Notes: a model not told the origin generated them from the letters alone. A stretch of DNA of 64,000 nt from Candidatus Thorarchaeota archaeon (GCA_018335335.1 JAGXKG010000001.1:62001-126000), one strand, 5' to 3'. Positions 1-9,876 are shown, counted from the stretch's first letter. Numbers and translations: made by a program.

Positions 1-2
1 AT

Positions 3-920
<918 letters not shown>

Positions 921-940
921 AGGAAGGAGAACCTTAGTAT

Positions 941-1204
941 ATGAGCGAAACTTGGACAGCAATTCCACTGCGAAATTTGATAGTCACTATCTTGAGAAAG
1001 CGCCATGGTGTCATACTTAATGACGAGCTGAACCGGGCGATACGAAAGGAGTGGGGAAAAGAACCCAGTCGTTCTGAGATGAACGCGGCTCTTATGCAGC
1101 TTGAAATCAATGGAATCGTACATGTTAGTCAAATCACAAAAACTAAGCGTCGAATCGAAATAGTTAAGGATGGGCTAGAGTTTCTGGCTGTTGATGAAGA
1201 CTGA
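941..1204 (+). CDS. small winged-helix protein (87 aa)
   Basis: The protein is short and its predicted pattern is that of a winged helix. Helices cover about residues 8-22, there is a recognition-like helix in SRSEMNAALMQLEINGIV, and a beta wing follows in VHVSQITKTKRRIEIV. It may bind nucleic acid or mediate a protein contact. There is no catalytic motif, no cysteine cluster and no membrane segment. It sits between the Cdc48-type gene and a nucleotidyltransferase gene with gaps of 20 and 15 bases, which suggests one transcript. The ATG start follows a purine-rich stretch (aaggaaggagaacc) that acts well as a ribosome site. I do not recognise a named family; the fold call is inferred from pattern only. 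Confidence 0.8.
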   Translation: MSETWTAIPLRNLIVTILRKRHGVILNDELNRAIRKEWGKEPSRSEMNAALMQLEINGIVHVSQITKTKRRIEIVKDGLEFLAVDED

Positions 1205-1219
1205 ACCGGGTTGATAGGT

Positions 1220-1690
1220 ATGACCCGAAGCAAGATCCTTGCAGCTGGAAAATTCGACATATTGCATCTAGGTCATCTCGCGTACCTAAGACAAGCAAAG
1301 GAACTAGCGGGTTCAGATGGACAATTAGTGGTAGTTATTGCACGAGATGATACCATCGAACGGGAAAGAGGGGCACCGCCAGTGTTTCCACAGGAACAGA
1401 GACAGCATCTTGTTGAGGCTCTAGAAATGGTTGATAAGGCGGTTATAGGCTACGATAATGAAGACCATGCAGCCATTGTCATAGACATCAAGCCGGATAT
1501 AGTGGCTCTGGGATACGATCAGAACGCGAATGAGAAATATCTCAAGAAGCGAATGAGTGAGGCAGGGCTTGAAGTAAGAATCGTCAGATTGGATAAGAAG
1601 AAGGCTGACGGACTGTGTTCTTCCACTGAAATCAGAAAGCGCATTATTGCATATTACAAAGAAAATGGCAGTATTCCAGGAATGGAATAG
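1220..1690 (+). CDS. RibL-like FAD synthetase / cytidylyltransferase-family nucleotidyltransferase
   Basis: This is a single-domain nucleotidyltransferase of the HxGH superfamily, about 156 residues. The nucleotide-binding HLGH motif is at residues 16-19, after the beta strand ILAAGKFDIL. The second signature, SSTEIRKRI, lies near residue 134. Length and layout fit archaeal RibL, which adenylylates FMN to FAD. Glycerol-3-phosphate cytidylyltransferase and phosphopantetheine adenylyltransferase share the fold, so the substrate is not settled by sequence alone. A TTG nine bases upstream is an alternative start; I prefer the ATG because the protein then begins directly at the first strand. It is probably cotranscribed with the winged-helix gene before it. 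The gene end faces the convergent membrane-protein gene. Confidence 0.8.
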   Translation: MTRSKILAAGKFDILHLGHLAYLRQAKELAGSDGQLVVVIARDDTIERERGAPPVFPQEQRQHLVEALEMVDKAVIGYDNEDHAAIVIDIKPDIVALGYDQNANEKYLKKRMSEAGLEVRIVRLDKKKADGLCSSTEIRKRIIAYYKENGSIPGME

Positions 1691-1706
1691 CAACCAAGTC
1701 TCACAC

Positions 1707-3044
1707 TCAAAGGACTAATTCTCCACGTTCTTCAGCTTTCTGTATTACCATATCCCGAGTCCGCCTTCGATCTACTTCCTTCTTCCAGATTGCATAAGCA
1801 ATTCCAACGAATGCAAAGAGCAAACCTAGGCCAATGAAAGTAAGCCAACCAAATGGAAAATGCCCGGAAAAATCCTCAAGTGGTTGATGGACGAAATACG
1901 GCCAATTGACGAACACTCCAAATGTATAGAGTAATCCAACAATTGTTATTTGCTTAAGGTACCCTATGGCTTGCTCATCTTTATCAAACATCAAGCAAAG
2001 AGGGCCGAACCAGAAAAGATACCAAGGCATTACCCAGCGAAAGACAAACAGGAGGGATGGTAGAAGATACAGATAGAGAGGTTTGAGTTTGTTAATTCTG
2101 CCTTTCCAAGTAGCATTCTTCATGTCCTCCAAAGAAGGGAGATAGATGTGCACTGTGCTGAGCATGAATATAACATAGACAACAAGTGGAATCAGAGCAG
2201 GCGGCCACACGTATGATGGCTGATAGTCACCGAATCCAGGAGTCGCAAGGAAAAGACCCGGAAAGAGGGGGTTCACGATGTATGAGCTATATGAAGAAGC
2301 ATTCAGGAAATGTTGAATCAACGAATCGAAATTCGCTCCTAGAAATGCAAATGGAATCACAGTCAAAAGGGTGGAAACGAAGAACCATATCACTGATAGT
2401 GGTGCTTCGATAAACAGAAGGGGCAAGATGACCCCAGAGTAGATTTTTGTCTGGACGGATAAGCCTAACGTAAACATTGACTTACCCATTTGACCTTCTT
2501 GACGTAACACGAGGGCCATAAGCATAAGACAATCTACAATTGGTTCCAGTTTTCCACCACCAGCTGCCATAATTAGACCATACACGTAGTACCCAGCAAA
2601 GAACATTCGTGCCCATCTTTGATTATAGATTTTATCTCCAAGAAGTACTGCTATCAGTACTAAATTCAGATTGAAAACAAGAGTGAGAACGAAATTCAGC
2701 CAAAGGGGTTGAAAACCCCCCGCACCGGGGAAGAGCCAAGTACCGATGGCGAAGAAAATGAGTCCAAAAACGGGATATTCGTAGGTTATGTTCCCCAAAT
2801 AAAGTGGAAGTGTGTGATATCCGTCATTGAACGGAGGGCCCATTTCGTCTGCAAGCTGATGGTCATTCATATTGTAGATACTGAACCCGTAAATCCAGAA
2901 TGCCTCACCATACATCTCATTTCTATTACGATCGCGTTCGATTACCAATACATTCGCGAATGGTATGGCAATCATTGAAATGACCAAGCTCAGTACGAGA
3001 TATCTCCGCATCTCGTAGATTTTCAGCGATATCGCATCAAGCAT
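1707..3044 (-). CDS. polytopic membrane protein, possible GT-C type glycosyltransferase
   Basis: This 445-residue protein has about ten hydrophobic segments. The first spans residues 16-34 and the last is near 405-425, followed by a charged, probably cytoplasmic, tail rich in Arg and Glu. After the first membrane segment there is a loop with acidic residues (about 35-70) and the text ITYEYPVFGLIFF. This resembles the acidic-loop and YPP region of GT-C polyprenyl-phosphate-dependent mannosyltransferases (GT39/GT87 group). That similarity is by eye only, so a role in glycosylating lipids or proteins is a hypothesis. It is convergent with the RibL-like gene and runs in the same direction as the PAPS-reductase-like gene upstream, with a 123-base gap. 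No signal peptide separate from the first membrane segment is seen. Confidence 0.75.
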   Translation of the reverse strand: MLDAISLKIYEMRRYLVLSLVISMIAIPFANVLVIERDRNRNEMYGEAFWIYGFSIYNMNDHQLADEMGPPFNDGYHTLPLYLGNITYEYPVFGLIFFAIGTWLFPGAGGFQPLWLNFVLTLVFNLNLVLIAVLLGDKIYNQRWARMFFAGYYVYGLIMAAGGGKLEPIVDCLMLMALVLRQEGQMGKSMFTLGLSVQTKIYSGVILPLLFIEAPLSVIWFFVSTLLTVIPFAFLGANFDSLIQHFLNASSYSSYIVNPLFPGLFLATPGFGDYQPSYVWPPALIPLVVYVIFMLSTVHIYLPSLEDMKNATWKGRINKLKPLYLYLLPSLLFVFRWVMPWYLFWFGPLCLMFDKDEQAIGYLKQITIVGLLYTFGVFVNWPYFVHQPLEDFSGHFPFGWLTFIGLGLLFAFVGIAYAIWKKEVDRRRTRDMVIQKAEERGELVL

Positions 3045-3167
3045 TCTGCATTGACTCCAAGCCGTACGTTTCAGAAACGTTTTACGTTAGTTTCGCATGG
3101 CTGGTCCGTAATTAACCTTTTGCAGTGAAAGAATCAATAATGGGTACATACAGCTGTACAAGGGCTT

Positions 3168-5081
3168 CTACTGCAGATACGTGGGGCAAGGCCATTCATT
3201 ACATTTCAAACAACCCGAACATCGCTGCGAGTTGACTTTTACTTTGCCATTTACAAGTTCAAGGGCGTCATATTCACACCTTGCAACACAGCTGCCACAG
3301 CCTTGACAGAGTGTGGCTCGCGTGACAGCGCACTCAATTTGATCGATGAGTTTTCGAATCTTCTCTGCGCTTCTCCCGTGAAGGGTAAGTGAGCCAGAAC
3401 TATGCAGAATTATCCTCACATCGTCAGTTTTTGTTATGAGTGCCCCATCACCGTCAGAGAGCGTCGTTTCACCGAATATGGGCATAAGATTGGATACGCG
3501 ATGCAAATCTAAATCTGAAGAGAATTTGCCTTGTATCTCATATCTACTATCATTCGTGCGAATAGTGTCGTCCATTGACAAGCTCAGTTCACTACTCGGG
3601 GAACGTCGACTAGGAGAAATGTCGAGCTCTAGTTTCGTAACCAAGTTCATCTGACCAGCAGGAAGATTTTTCCATCTCCAGAAGCCGAAGTCTACCCACT
3701 CCTTAGGATATCCATATTCGTCAGCCCATTTCATCAGTTTTTCAGAAAGATGTCTGTGAAGACGGGGATGAGTCTCTTTCAGTGCATCGAGTTCCGCTAA
3801 TGAAGATGACGGACACAAGAAACAACCAATTCGCTGATATCCGCGTTTGTAGAGGGGATTGAACGATATATCTTCTTTGAATAGATATAGCCAGACCTCC
3901 AACGCGTTCCAGTCTTGAATTGGATTTGCGGATTTTTGGCCCGGAACCCATGGATTAGAGGTTACCCGTGGTTCACGGGAACGTCGATAAGATTCGAGCT
4001 TACGCTGTCCCATGAAATTGAGTACATTTCCCGAGAATTCGTTCTTTATTGTCTGAGCAGCTGGGCCCAATTTAACAATTTTGCAGCACCATCTATAGTC
4101 TCTAGCGGGAGGACCAAAATCTTTCATTGCCTCCCAAAACTCATCATTAACCTTTTGGCCGATGAGGGGGACATTCTCTTCCTGAGCGAACTGTTCAACG
4201 AACTCTGTCGTTTCGGGTAGTTCGATCCCAGTATCGATGAAAAAGAGGGGCGGTTTTTTGTCTAGGGCTTTTTTCACAACCAGATAAGTGACAAGAGAGT
4301 CTTTACCACCACTAAAACCAACCACCACGGGTTTGTTTTCTTTGTCAGCAACCCGCTTGACAAAGGATATCGCTTCCTCCTCGATGCTTTCTAAATCCGC
4401 TGTATTTGCATCTACTGCGTCATCCCAAGTTGCTTGTGTAGGATTGATGTGTGGTGCAACAGGTTCAGCCGCTTCCCGCACCTTGATTGCATAGCCTTTC
4501 TCTTGTTCATGCATCTCTTCTCCGCTCATCCGTGCCAACCCCGTTGCAACAACAAGACCCGAGGGGTCGGTGATATATACTTCATCACCAATCTCAATTT
4601 CTGCATCGCACCCAGACACACCGGGCTGCATCAAGTTGGCACCATCCAAGAGAAACCGAACCACATCAGAATCACATCCGACCCACTTCTGTTCGCTCAG
4701 CTGTGCAATCCTTCGTCCGCCTTCAAGGGTAAGTAGGAATGTGTACTCTTGCTTTGGTATATCATACCGTAATCGGCCGATTACATATCCGTCTATAACA
4801 ATCTCAAACATCGAATCGAGAGAAGGTGCCTTGTTCATGACGATTGTTTTGGTAGCAGGTAGAACACTTGTACCAGTACCTTTTCCAAATTGCCTATCCA
4901 ATGCTGTACGTGTTAACTGTAAATGACCATCCATAGCAGGAAAAGAATCGCCAGGAGGGGAGATTTCTACCTCACGTACCTCTTCACCGCAGACTCCACA
5001 TGGGGTCTCCCTGGCTTTTGGTACATTACATGTATCACACCAGAATAGGCGTATCTCGCCCAGATAGGGTGCACCGCCCAG
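3168..5081 (-). CDS. PAPS-reductase-family protein: zinc ribbon, PUA-like, PP-loop and ferredoxin domains
   Basis: This is an archaeal multidomain member of the phosphoadenosine-phosphosulfate reductase family. Counted from the first ATG (base 4934), a PUA-like domain covers about 90-155. The PP-loop SGGKDS is at 208-213, and a CxxC-rich ferredoxin domain (CQGCGSCVARC and CSGCLKC) closes the protein after about 540. The open frame continues upstream of that ATG through a zinc ribbon (CDTC ... CGVC), which belongs to this family. That extension contains no ATG, GTG or TTG before the in-frame TGA at 5085-5087. A CTG at 5081 stands six bases after GAGGTG, so I place the start there with reserve. 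The role in sulfur transfer or RNA thiolation is unproven, since no other sulfate assimilation gene is nearby. deoC lies just upstream in the same direction. Confidence 0.85.
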   Translation of the reverse strand: MGGAPYLGEIRLFWCDTCNVPKARETPCGVCGEEVREVEISPPGDSFPAMDGHLQLTRTALDRQFGKGTGTSVLPATKTIVMNKAPSLDSMFEIVIDGYVIGRLRYDIPKQEYTFLLTLEGGRRIAQLSEQKWVGCDSDVVRFLLDGANLMQPGVSGCDAEIEIGDEVYITDPSGLVVATGLARMSGEEMHEQEKGYAIKVREAAEPVAPHINPTQATWDDAVDANTADLESIEEEAISFVKRVADKENKPVVVGFSGGKDSLVTYLVVKKALDKKPPLFFIDTGIELPETTEFVEQFAQEENVPLIGQKVNDEFWEAMKDFGPPARDYRWCCKIVKLGPAAQTIKNEFSGNVLNFMGQRKLESYRRSREPRVTSNPWVPGQKSANPIQDWNALEVWLYLFKEDISFNPLYKRGYQRIGCFLCPSSSLAELDALKETHPRLHRHLSEKLMKWADEYGYPKEWVDFGFWRWKNLPAGQMNLVTKLELDISPSRRSPSSELSLSMDDTIRTNDSRYEIQGKFSSDLDLHRVSNLMPIFGETTLSDGDGALITKTDDVRIILHSSGSLTLHGRSAEKIRKLIDQIECAVTRATLCQGCGSCVARCEYDALELVNGKVKVNSQRCSGCLKCNEWPCPTYLQ

Positions 5082-5107
5082 AATTCACACCTCGATTAAA
5101 TTTGGGG

Positions 5108-5773
5108 TTAATCCTCTGCACCACTAATGATTTGGATGCCTCTGCTAGCACCAATTCGTGTTGCACCAGCATCAACCATAGCCTTTGCTTCATCGTAGGT
5201 GTGGATTCCTCCGGCAGCCTTGATGCCCAGTCTACCACCAACCGCATCATGCATGATTTCAACATCCTCAACGGAGGCCCCACGAGGGCCAAAACCGGTA
5301 GAGGTTTTTACAAATGCCGCTCCAGCGCCCTCTGCTAGTTGGCTAGCTGTTGTAGTTTCATCTTCGGTAAGAAAACCAGTCTCCAAAATCACTTTCACGG
5401 GTTTGCCACCTGAAGCCTCAACAACAGCAGCAATATCCTCTTCCACCAGCTCTTCATTTCCGGCCTTCATCGCGCCGATATTCATGACCATATCAATTTC
5501 ATGTGCGCCATTGTTTACCGCACACTCTGCTTCAAAGGCCTTGGCCTCAGTCATCATAGCTCCCAAGGGAAAACCGACCACACTACAAACATTTACATTT
5601 GTCTCAGCAAGTTCATCCGAGGCGAGCATTACATTACAACTATTTACACATACAGCCCCAAATCCATAATCTATCGCTTCTTGGCATAGCTCCCTTATTC
5701 GATTAGGGGGTGTATCAGGTTTCAGTTCTGTATGATCTATCATCTGAGCAAGTTTGCTGGATGTGAGCTCCAT
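5108..5773 (-). CDS. deoC: deoxyribose-phosphate aldolase
   Basis: DeoC cleaves 2-deoxy-D-ribose 5-phosphate to glyceraldehyde 3-phosphate and acetaldehyde in nucleoside catabolism, in the cytoplasm. The 221-residue length is normal for the family. The Schiff-base lysine is K156 in FVKTSTGFG. The proton-relay residues are D94 in HEIDMVMN and K185 in IKAAGGI, in the order and spacing of the Escherichia coli enzyme. The TIM-barrel phosphate site is in the C-terminal GASRG. The gene stands alone, reading the same way as the PAPS-reductase-like gene 27 bases downstream. No other nucleoside-catabolism gene is in the window. The function is confident. Confidence 0.96.
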   Translation of the reverse strand: MELTSSKLAQMIDHTELKPDTPPNRIRELCQEAIDYGFGAVCVNSCNVMLASDELAETNVNVCSVVGFPLGAMMTEAKAFEAECAVNNGAHEIDMVMNIGAMKAGNEELVEEDIAAVVEASGGKPVKVILETGFLTEDETTTASQLAEGAGAAFVKTSTGFGPRGASVEDVEIMHDAVGGRLGIKAAGGIHTYDEAKAMVDAGATRIGASRGIQIISGAED

Positions 5774-5835
5774 AGGTACAACTCCGGTCGGAGAGTTGAC
5801 TGTTCAATGCTATTAATATCTTCGAAAAGGACTAT

Positions 5836-6171
5836 TTAGCTGCCGCCAAGATACGCTTTGATGTCATCAAGAACCTCTTTCTGCAAACGAATAATATCGT
5901 GAACTTCAAGCTCTTCGGCACTATCCACAACACTATTCAGCTGAACAACTGTACCTACTTCGGTAATTTTCTCGAAATCGACTGGAAACTCAACTTCAGC
6001 GCCTTTCACAATAAGCTCTGAACGAGTGGGATGGAGCGAGATACGAATACTTCGTACAATGCCAATTCGCCTAGCCCTACTATCAAGCACTTCTTTTCCC
6101 AGTAGACGTCCAGGCATGCTGAGCTCATAGAGCTCCGCCTCAATACTCGGTTTTGTTTCAGATTCGGTCAT
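5836..6171 (-). CDS. PRC-barrel-like small protein (111 aa)
   Basis: The protein has an acidic N-terminus followed by a compact beta-rich domain (about residues 17-90). Text such as MPGRLLGKEVLDSRARRIGIV resembles the start of PRC-barrel domains, small beta barrels found in RNA maturation and photosynthetic proteins. The end is helical (QKEVLDDIKAYLGGS). I chose the ATG at 6171 because the longer frame runs across the region upstream of the divergent hef gene and its extra residues look like noncoding sequence. It lies head to head with hef. No function can be assigned beyond the domain resemblance, which is itself moderate. Confidence 0.65.
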   Translation of the reverse strand: MTESETKPSIEAELYELSMPGRLLGKEVLDSRARRIGIVRSIRISLHPTRSELIVKGAEVEFPVDFEKITEVGTVVQLNSVVDSAEELEVHDIIRLQKEVLDDIKAYLGGS

Positions 6172-6286
6172 ATTATCCCAGCTCCATAGGATGCAAGAGG
6201 GAAATGAAGTAATAGGCTTTTTACAGTATGTATTACTGGTGAATAGTGTGGCAAGAACCGTGGCAGGCACCGAATCGTTTGTCAAG

Positions 6287-8578
6287 ATGAACCTCATCAA
6301 ACCAGGAACAATAGAGCATCGAGACTATCAGGTGAACCTAGCAGAATCAGCAACCAAAGAGAGTACGATGGTAGTTTTGAGCACCGGTCTGGGAAAAACA
6401 ATCATTGCTGCACTATTAACTGCAAAGAGGTTGGCCAAGTATTCGAACTCTAAGGTGCTTTTCCTAGCGCCATCACGACCGTTAGCCAATCAGCATACCA
6501 GATTTATGAAACAGGTGCTTGCTATTAGTAGCGATTCCATTGTGTGTATGACTGGTGACGATGCACCCAGCGAGAGGCCTTCTATTTGGAAAAGATCGAA
6601 GGTCATAGTAATGACCCCTCAAGCATTGCAGAATGATTTGGTTCAAAATAGCTACGATCTTAGCAATGTGTCACTCATTGTATATGACGAGGCGCATAGA
6701 GGAGTAGGAAATTACGCTTATACTTTCGTTGCTGAACTATATGAAAAACAAGCAAAATATCCGCTCGGTTTGGGACTTACCGCATCACCTGGCCATAATC
6801 CTGAACACATACGCCAAGTCTGCGAGAATCTCAATCTCACACAAATCGAAGTGCGAAATGAGACTAGTCCCGATGTGAAGGACTATGTTGTATCAGTAGA
6901 TACAGATATTCGGTATGTTCGTTTGCCAGCTGAAATAGAGGTTCTCAGGGACATACTCTATGATTTGTTAGATGACTATGCACGCCCCATCAAGAAGTAT
7001 GGGTATTCGCTTTCTGATAGCAGACGAATGAGCAGGAGTGAAATCCTTGAAGTGCAGAGAAAAGTACGTAGGGAGATAGGTTCGTATACCAATCCCCCGC
7101 GGCATCTCTTCCTGATAATGAGAAATCTAACATCTGCAATCCGTATTGTTCAGCTGCTCGAGTTTGTGGGTACTCAAGGTCTCACACCTACATTCCGCTA
7201 CGTACAGAATATGTACGAGGAGGTACGCAATAGGAAGAGCTCAAAGGGTCTGCAGGACTTAATATCCCGCCCGGAATTCGATCAGTTCAGAAATCTGCTC
7301 GAGGCACTCATCGCCAAAGGCTATCGTCATCCCAAGGCAGATGCACTCCTTGAAATTATCAGTGAGCAATTATCAGTCGATGAGGATTCGCGGATTCTGG
7401 TTTTTACCCGATATCGTGACACCGCGGCAGAAGTCGTTGATACAATCCAACAGCTGGACGAAGTACGTGCCAGCAAGTTTGTCGGTCAAAGCTCACGAGG
7501 CTCTGATAAGGGATTCACTCAGAAAAAGCAGCTAGAAGTACTCGAAGGCTTCAGAAGCAATGAGTTCAATGTCCTTGTTGCAACGCAAGTTGGTGAGGAA
7601 GGACTGGATATACCTGAGTGTAATCTCGTCATTTTCTACGATTGCGTACCATCGATAGTACCGTATATTCAGAGAAAAGGACGAACAGGAAGAAAGTATC
7701 CAGGTCAAGTTATCATATTTGTTGCAAAAGGCACACATGACGAATTTTACCACTGGAGCGTGAAAAAGAAACTCAAGAAAATGCCATCAGCATTAGAAGA
7801 GGCAGAAGATGACAGTCAGACAAGTTTGGAAGACTTCGCCAACAAGAGGGAACCGACACCAAAAGAGAAACCAAGTAGTCCACCAACTAGAACTAAGGAT
7901 GGAAAAATCAAAATGATAGTGGACTCCCGCGAGCTGCCAACAGCTGTCGCCAGAGAATTAGCTAGACTTAATGTAGTCATATCAGGAGAAAGCCTTGAAA
8001 TCGGTGACTATATCGCTTCAGAGGATGTAGCGGTTGAAAGGAAAGAAGCAAATGACTTCATAGAGTCCATGATCGACGGAAGATTGTTTTCACAACTCAT
8101 TGAGCTGAAATCCACCTATCGAAGACCGGCACTTATCATCGAAGGCGAACAAATTATTGGTTTAAGAGCGGTCAACCCAGCATCTATCTATGGCGCTCTT
8201 GCTTCAATTGCAATTCGAATTGGGGTTCCTATCATCTGGACACGGAACGAAGAGGAGACTGCAAACGTACTCTATCGTATTGCATATCTAGAACAGGAGA
8301 AGGAGAAGAAGCCAATACGAACGAGGCCAAGTGAATCGAAAAGCCGTGATGCCGATGTTCTGGAGTATATCCTCTCAGGTTTCCCAGGCATCGATACAGT
8401 GATTTCTCGGGCGATTCTCACTAAATTTGGTACGCTCGAGAAAGTCTTCAAAGCTGATAAAAAAGAGTTACAAAGCGTAAATGGTGTTGGCCCGAAAAAA
8501 GCCGGTAGAATCCGAAGATTGTTGCGTACAATCCATCCGTTCTATGAAGGAGAAGAAAAAGAAGATGATGCTGAATAA
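6287..8578 (+). CDS. hef: Hef helicase/XPF-type nuclease
   Basis: Hef acts on stalled replication forks and branched DNA. The protein (763 residues) joins an SF2 helicase to an XPF/ERCC4 nuclease. Walker A is STGLGKT at 32-38 and the DEAH box is at 134-137. Motif VI reads QRKGRTGR. The nuclease signature is VERKEANDF near residue 580, preceded by IVDSRELP. Two helix-hairpin-helix elements sit at the C-terminus (FPGIDTVISRAI and VNGVGPKKAGRI). All domains of a full-length archaeal Hef are present, with no break. The start is taken at MNLIKPGTIE, which matches the family's usual N-terminus; an ATG 96 bases upstream would add an unlikely hydrophobic leader. There is no strong ribosome site, so the message may be leaderless. 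It is divergent from the PRC-barrel-like gene. Confidence 0.95.
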   Translation: MNLIKPGTIEHRDYQVNLAESATKESTMVVLSTGLGKTIIAALLTAKRLAKYSNSKVLFLAPSRPLANQHTRFMKQVLAISSDSIVCMTGDDAPSERPSIWKRSKVIVMTPQALQNDLVQNSYDLSNVSLIVYDEAHRGVGNYAYTFVAELYEKQAKYPLGLGLTASPGHNPEHIRQVCENLNLTQIEVRNETSPDVKDYVVSVDTDIRYVRLPAEIEVLRDILYDLLDDYARPIKKYGYSLSDSRRMSRSEILEVQRKVRREIGSYTNPPRHLFLIMRNLTSAIRIVQLLEFVGTQGLTPTFRYVQNMYEEVRNRKSSKGLQDLISRPEFDQFRNLLEALIAKGYRHPKADALLEIISEQLSVDEDSRILVFTRYRDTAAEVVDTIQQLDEVRASKFVGQSSRGSDKGFTQKKQLEVLEGFRSNEFNVLVATQVGEEGLDIPECNLVIFYDCVPSIVPYIQRKGRTGRKYPGQVIIFVAKGTHDEFYHWSVKKKLKKMPSALEEAEDDSQTSLEDFANKREPTPKEKPSSPPTRTKDGKIKMIVDSRELPTAVARELARLNVVISGESLEIGDYIASEDVAVERKEANDFIESMIDGRLFSQLIELKSTYRRPALIIEGEQIIGLRAVNPASIYGALASIAIRIGVPIIWTRNEEETANVLYRIAYLEQEKEKKPIRTRPSESKSRDADVLEYILSGFPGIDTVISRAILTKFGTLEKVFKADKKELQSVNGVGPKKAGRIRRLLRTIHPFYEGEEKEDDAE

Positions 8579-8581
8579 ACG

Positions 8582-9277
8582 TCAGTAAACCTCGGGATTT
8601 TTACCCTTGCCGTTTCGGTACGCCTTCCGAAGCCTGTCAGTTACGTGACGGCTTACTTCCCAGTAGCGCTCATATTCTGAATCGGTTAGATGCAAGATGC
8701 TGAGGATTCTTCGTAGTGATACGTAGACATTGGGGTCAAGTGTACCAATATTCTTCAAATCCTTTGCTGCTTCATCACGACACTTTCGCCAGAGCGTATC
8801 CCATTCAACAAAGAGTTCGGCAATTTCCGCTACCGCGTCTTCGTTTTCGGGTATCTTGAACCCAATCTCCTCAAGGGGTCGAATTATATTTCGCGCTTTG
8901 GCAACTTCATAAGCTTCTCGTTCAGGAAAGTCCTCGATGGTAGTAGCTGCAATGAATATGTGTTCAGCTACAGCACGCCAAACCTTCTTCAAAATATGGC
9001 TGTTCCCATTGCCTGCATGGGCATAACCGTCGAGTTTAACCAGGTTGCTTTCTTGCAGTTTCTTCAAGTGATATCTAACGGTTTGAGGTTTAATAGAGTT
9101 CTCTGGATCGTCCTTAGATAGGAATTCAACCAGCTCTGTTGTACTCATCTTTTTGGCTTTTAGAGCATTCAGTATCCGCCGTCGAGTATCATCGTTCAAT
9201 GCGTGTACGGCTGAAATTGCTTCATCACTGGTTAAGATTTTCAAAGCTTCCAATCCAAACCGCGCCCCCGGATTCAA
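8582..9277 (-). CDS. ArsR-type winged-helix transcription regulator
   Basis: The N-terminal third is a clear ArsR-family DNA-binding domain: ALNDDTRRRILNALKAKKMS, then TTELVEFL, then a recognition helix around QTVRYHLKKL and a short wing. The C-terminal half is helical and rich in acidic and aromatic residues, and may bind a ligand or form a dimer. There are no cysteine pairs that would suggest metal sensing. The likely start is a TTG; a second in-frame TTG lies eight codons later. A TATA-like acctttaatttg lies about 25 bases before the start. The gene is convergent with hef and follows a second small winged-helix gene. Target genes are unknown. Confidence 0.88.
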   Translation of the reverse strand: MNPGARFGLEALKILTSDEAISAVHALNDDTRRRILNALKAKKMSTTELVEFLSKDDPENSIKPQTVRYHLKKLQESNLVKLDGYAHAGNGNSHILKKVWRAVAEHIFIAATTIEDFPEREAYEVAKARNIIRPLEEIGFKIPENEDAVAEIAELFVEWDTLWRKCRDEAAKDLKNIGTLDPNVYVSLRRILSILHLTDSEYERYWEVSRHVTDRLRKAYRNGKGKNPEVY

Positions 9278-9418
9278 TCTTCATTCTTCCTTATGCAAAT
9301 TAAAGGTTTCAGAAATGTTCATCGTCGTTATGAGAGGGGGGTTGCCCCGCCTGCCATTTACCGCTCTCATTGTAATCAACACCCCAGACAAAGTCAAGGG
9401 TGGAATCATGTGCGTGCC

Positions 9419-9664
9419 TTACGCAGGCACGTATATCCATTGCCGCATATCTTGTAGGCAGGGCACTCTCTTGATCAAGTCTTTCTTGAGTAGCTTTCTG
9501 AGAGCGTACCTTACGGTCCGCGGAGCAAAGGATACTTTATCCAGCAGTTGCTTTGGTGTTACACCATCTTTACCACTGCTGCGAAGTATATCAAGAACGA
9601 TCTTCTGACTCTTAGTCAGCTTGAGATCCTTCAATTCTTCCTGCAATTCTTCGTCTGACATCAT
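9419..9664 (-). CDS. small winged-helix regulator (81-85 aa)
   Basis: A compact winged-helix protein: TKSQKIVLDILRSSG, then GVTPKQLLDKV, then FAPRTVRYALRKLLKKDLI and a short wing. The domain fills nearly the whole protein, as in stand-alone MarR/Lrs14-like regulators of archaea. I use the first of two adjacent ATG codons, nine bases after an AGGTG ribosome site; a GTG four codons earlier is possible. A hairpin (arms GTGCCT and AGGCAC) overlaps the stop codon. The upstream region holds tandem 10-base repeats placed between this gene and the divergent glmU, so autoregulation or control of glmU is plausible. No direct evidence for the target exists. Confidence 0.83.
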   Translation of the reverse strand: MMSDEELQEELKDLKLTKSQKIVLDILRSSGKDGVTPKQLLDKVSFAPRTVRYALRKLLKKDLIKRVPCLQDMRQWIYVPA

Positions 9665-9764
9665 GGTTTTTTTCACCTACTTTCATTATCTCAACGTACC
9701 TGGAGGGAGGATAGTTCCCAGCGGTACATCACATGCTATTATAGTTACAATCACCCTTATTAAT

Positions 9765-9794
9765 GTATCGCAGTTCAGTTCGTGGTATCGCAGT
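9765..9794. promoter_or_regulatory. tandem 10-base direct repeats between divergent promoters
   Basis: GTATCGCAGT occurs at 9765-9774 and again at 9785-9794, a period of exactly 20 bases or about two helical turns. The pair lies between a minus-strand TATA-like element near 9738-9747, for the winged-helix gene, and a plus-strand TATA (gtataaaa, 9806-9813), toward glmU. This is a common arrangement for a cooperative operator. The binding protein is not known; the adjacent winged-helix regulator is an obvious candidate. Confidence 0.5.
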
Positions 9795-9805
9795 CCCACA
9801 CCGCG

Positions 9806-9813
9806 GTATAAAA
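9806..9813 (+). promoter_or_regulatory. TATA box, upstream promoter toward glmU
   Basis: The element gtataaaa follows a GC-rich BRE-like ccgcg. Transcription from here would start near 9835 and give a leader of about 65 bases before glmU. A second TATA lies closer to the gene. Confidence 0.4.
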
Positions 9814-9868
9814 TATGTCGTGGGAATCAATCAAACTAGTTGGCTCGAACGAATTCACACTTCACCAA

Positions 9869-9876
9869 AATATATA
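9869..9876 (+). promoter_or_regulatory. TATA box, proximal glmU promoter
   Basis: The AT-rich element aatatata is centred about 30 bases upstream of the glmU ATG, so transcription would start almost at the start codon and give a nearly leaderless message. This fits the absence of a good ribosome site there. Confidence 0.55.

Noticed and set aside
5199-5669. Plus-strand 156-codon open frame inside deoC
   Set aside because: It is antisense to an intact deoC with all catalytic residues, and its Ser/Pro/Ala-rich sequence is typical of a shadow frame.
6191-6286. Longer N-terminus of Hef
   Set aside because: The extra residues do not match the family and run through the likely promoter region shared with the divergent gene.
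9411-9433. Hairpin overlapping the stop codon of the small regulator as a terminator
   Set aside because: Stem of about six to eight pairs with no U-rich tract; archaeal terminators usually do not need it, so no call is made.
9153-9608. Plus-strand 151-codon open frame across the two regulator genes
   Set aside because: Overlaps the DNA-binding domains of both minus-strand regulators; no family resemblance.
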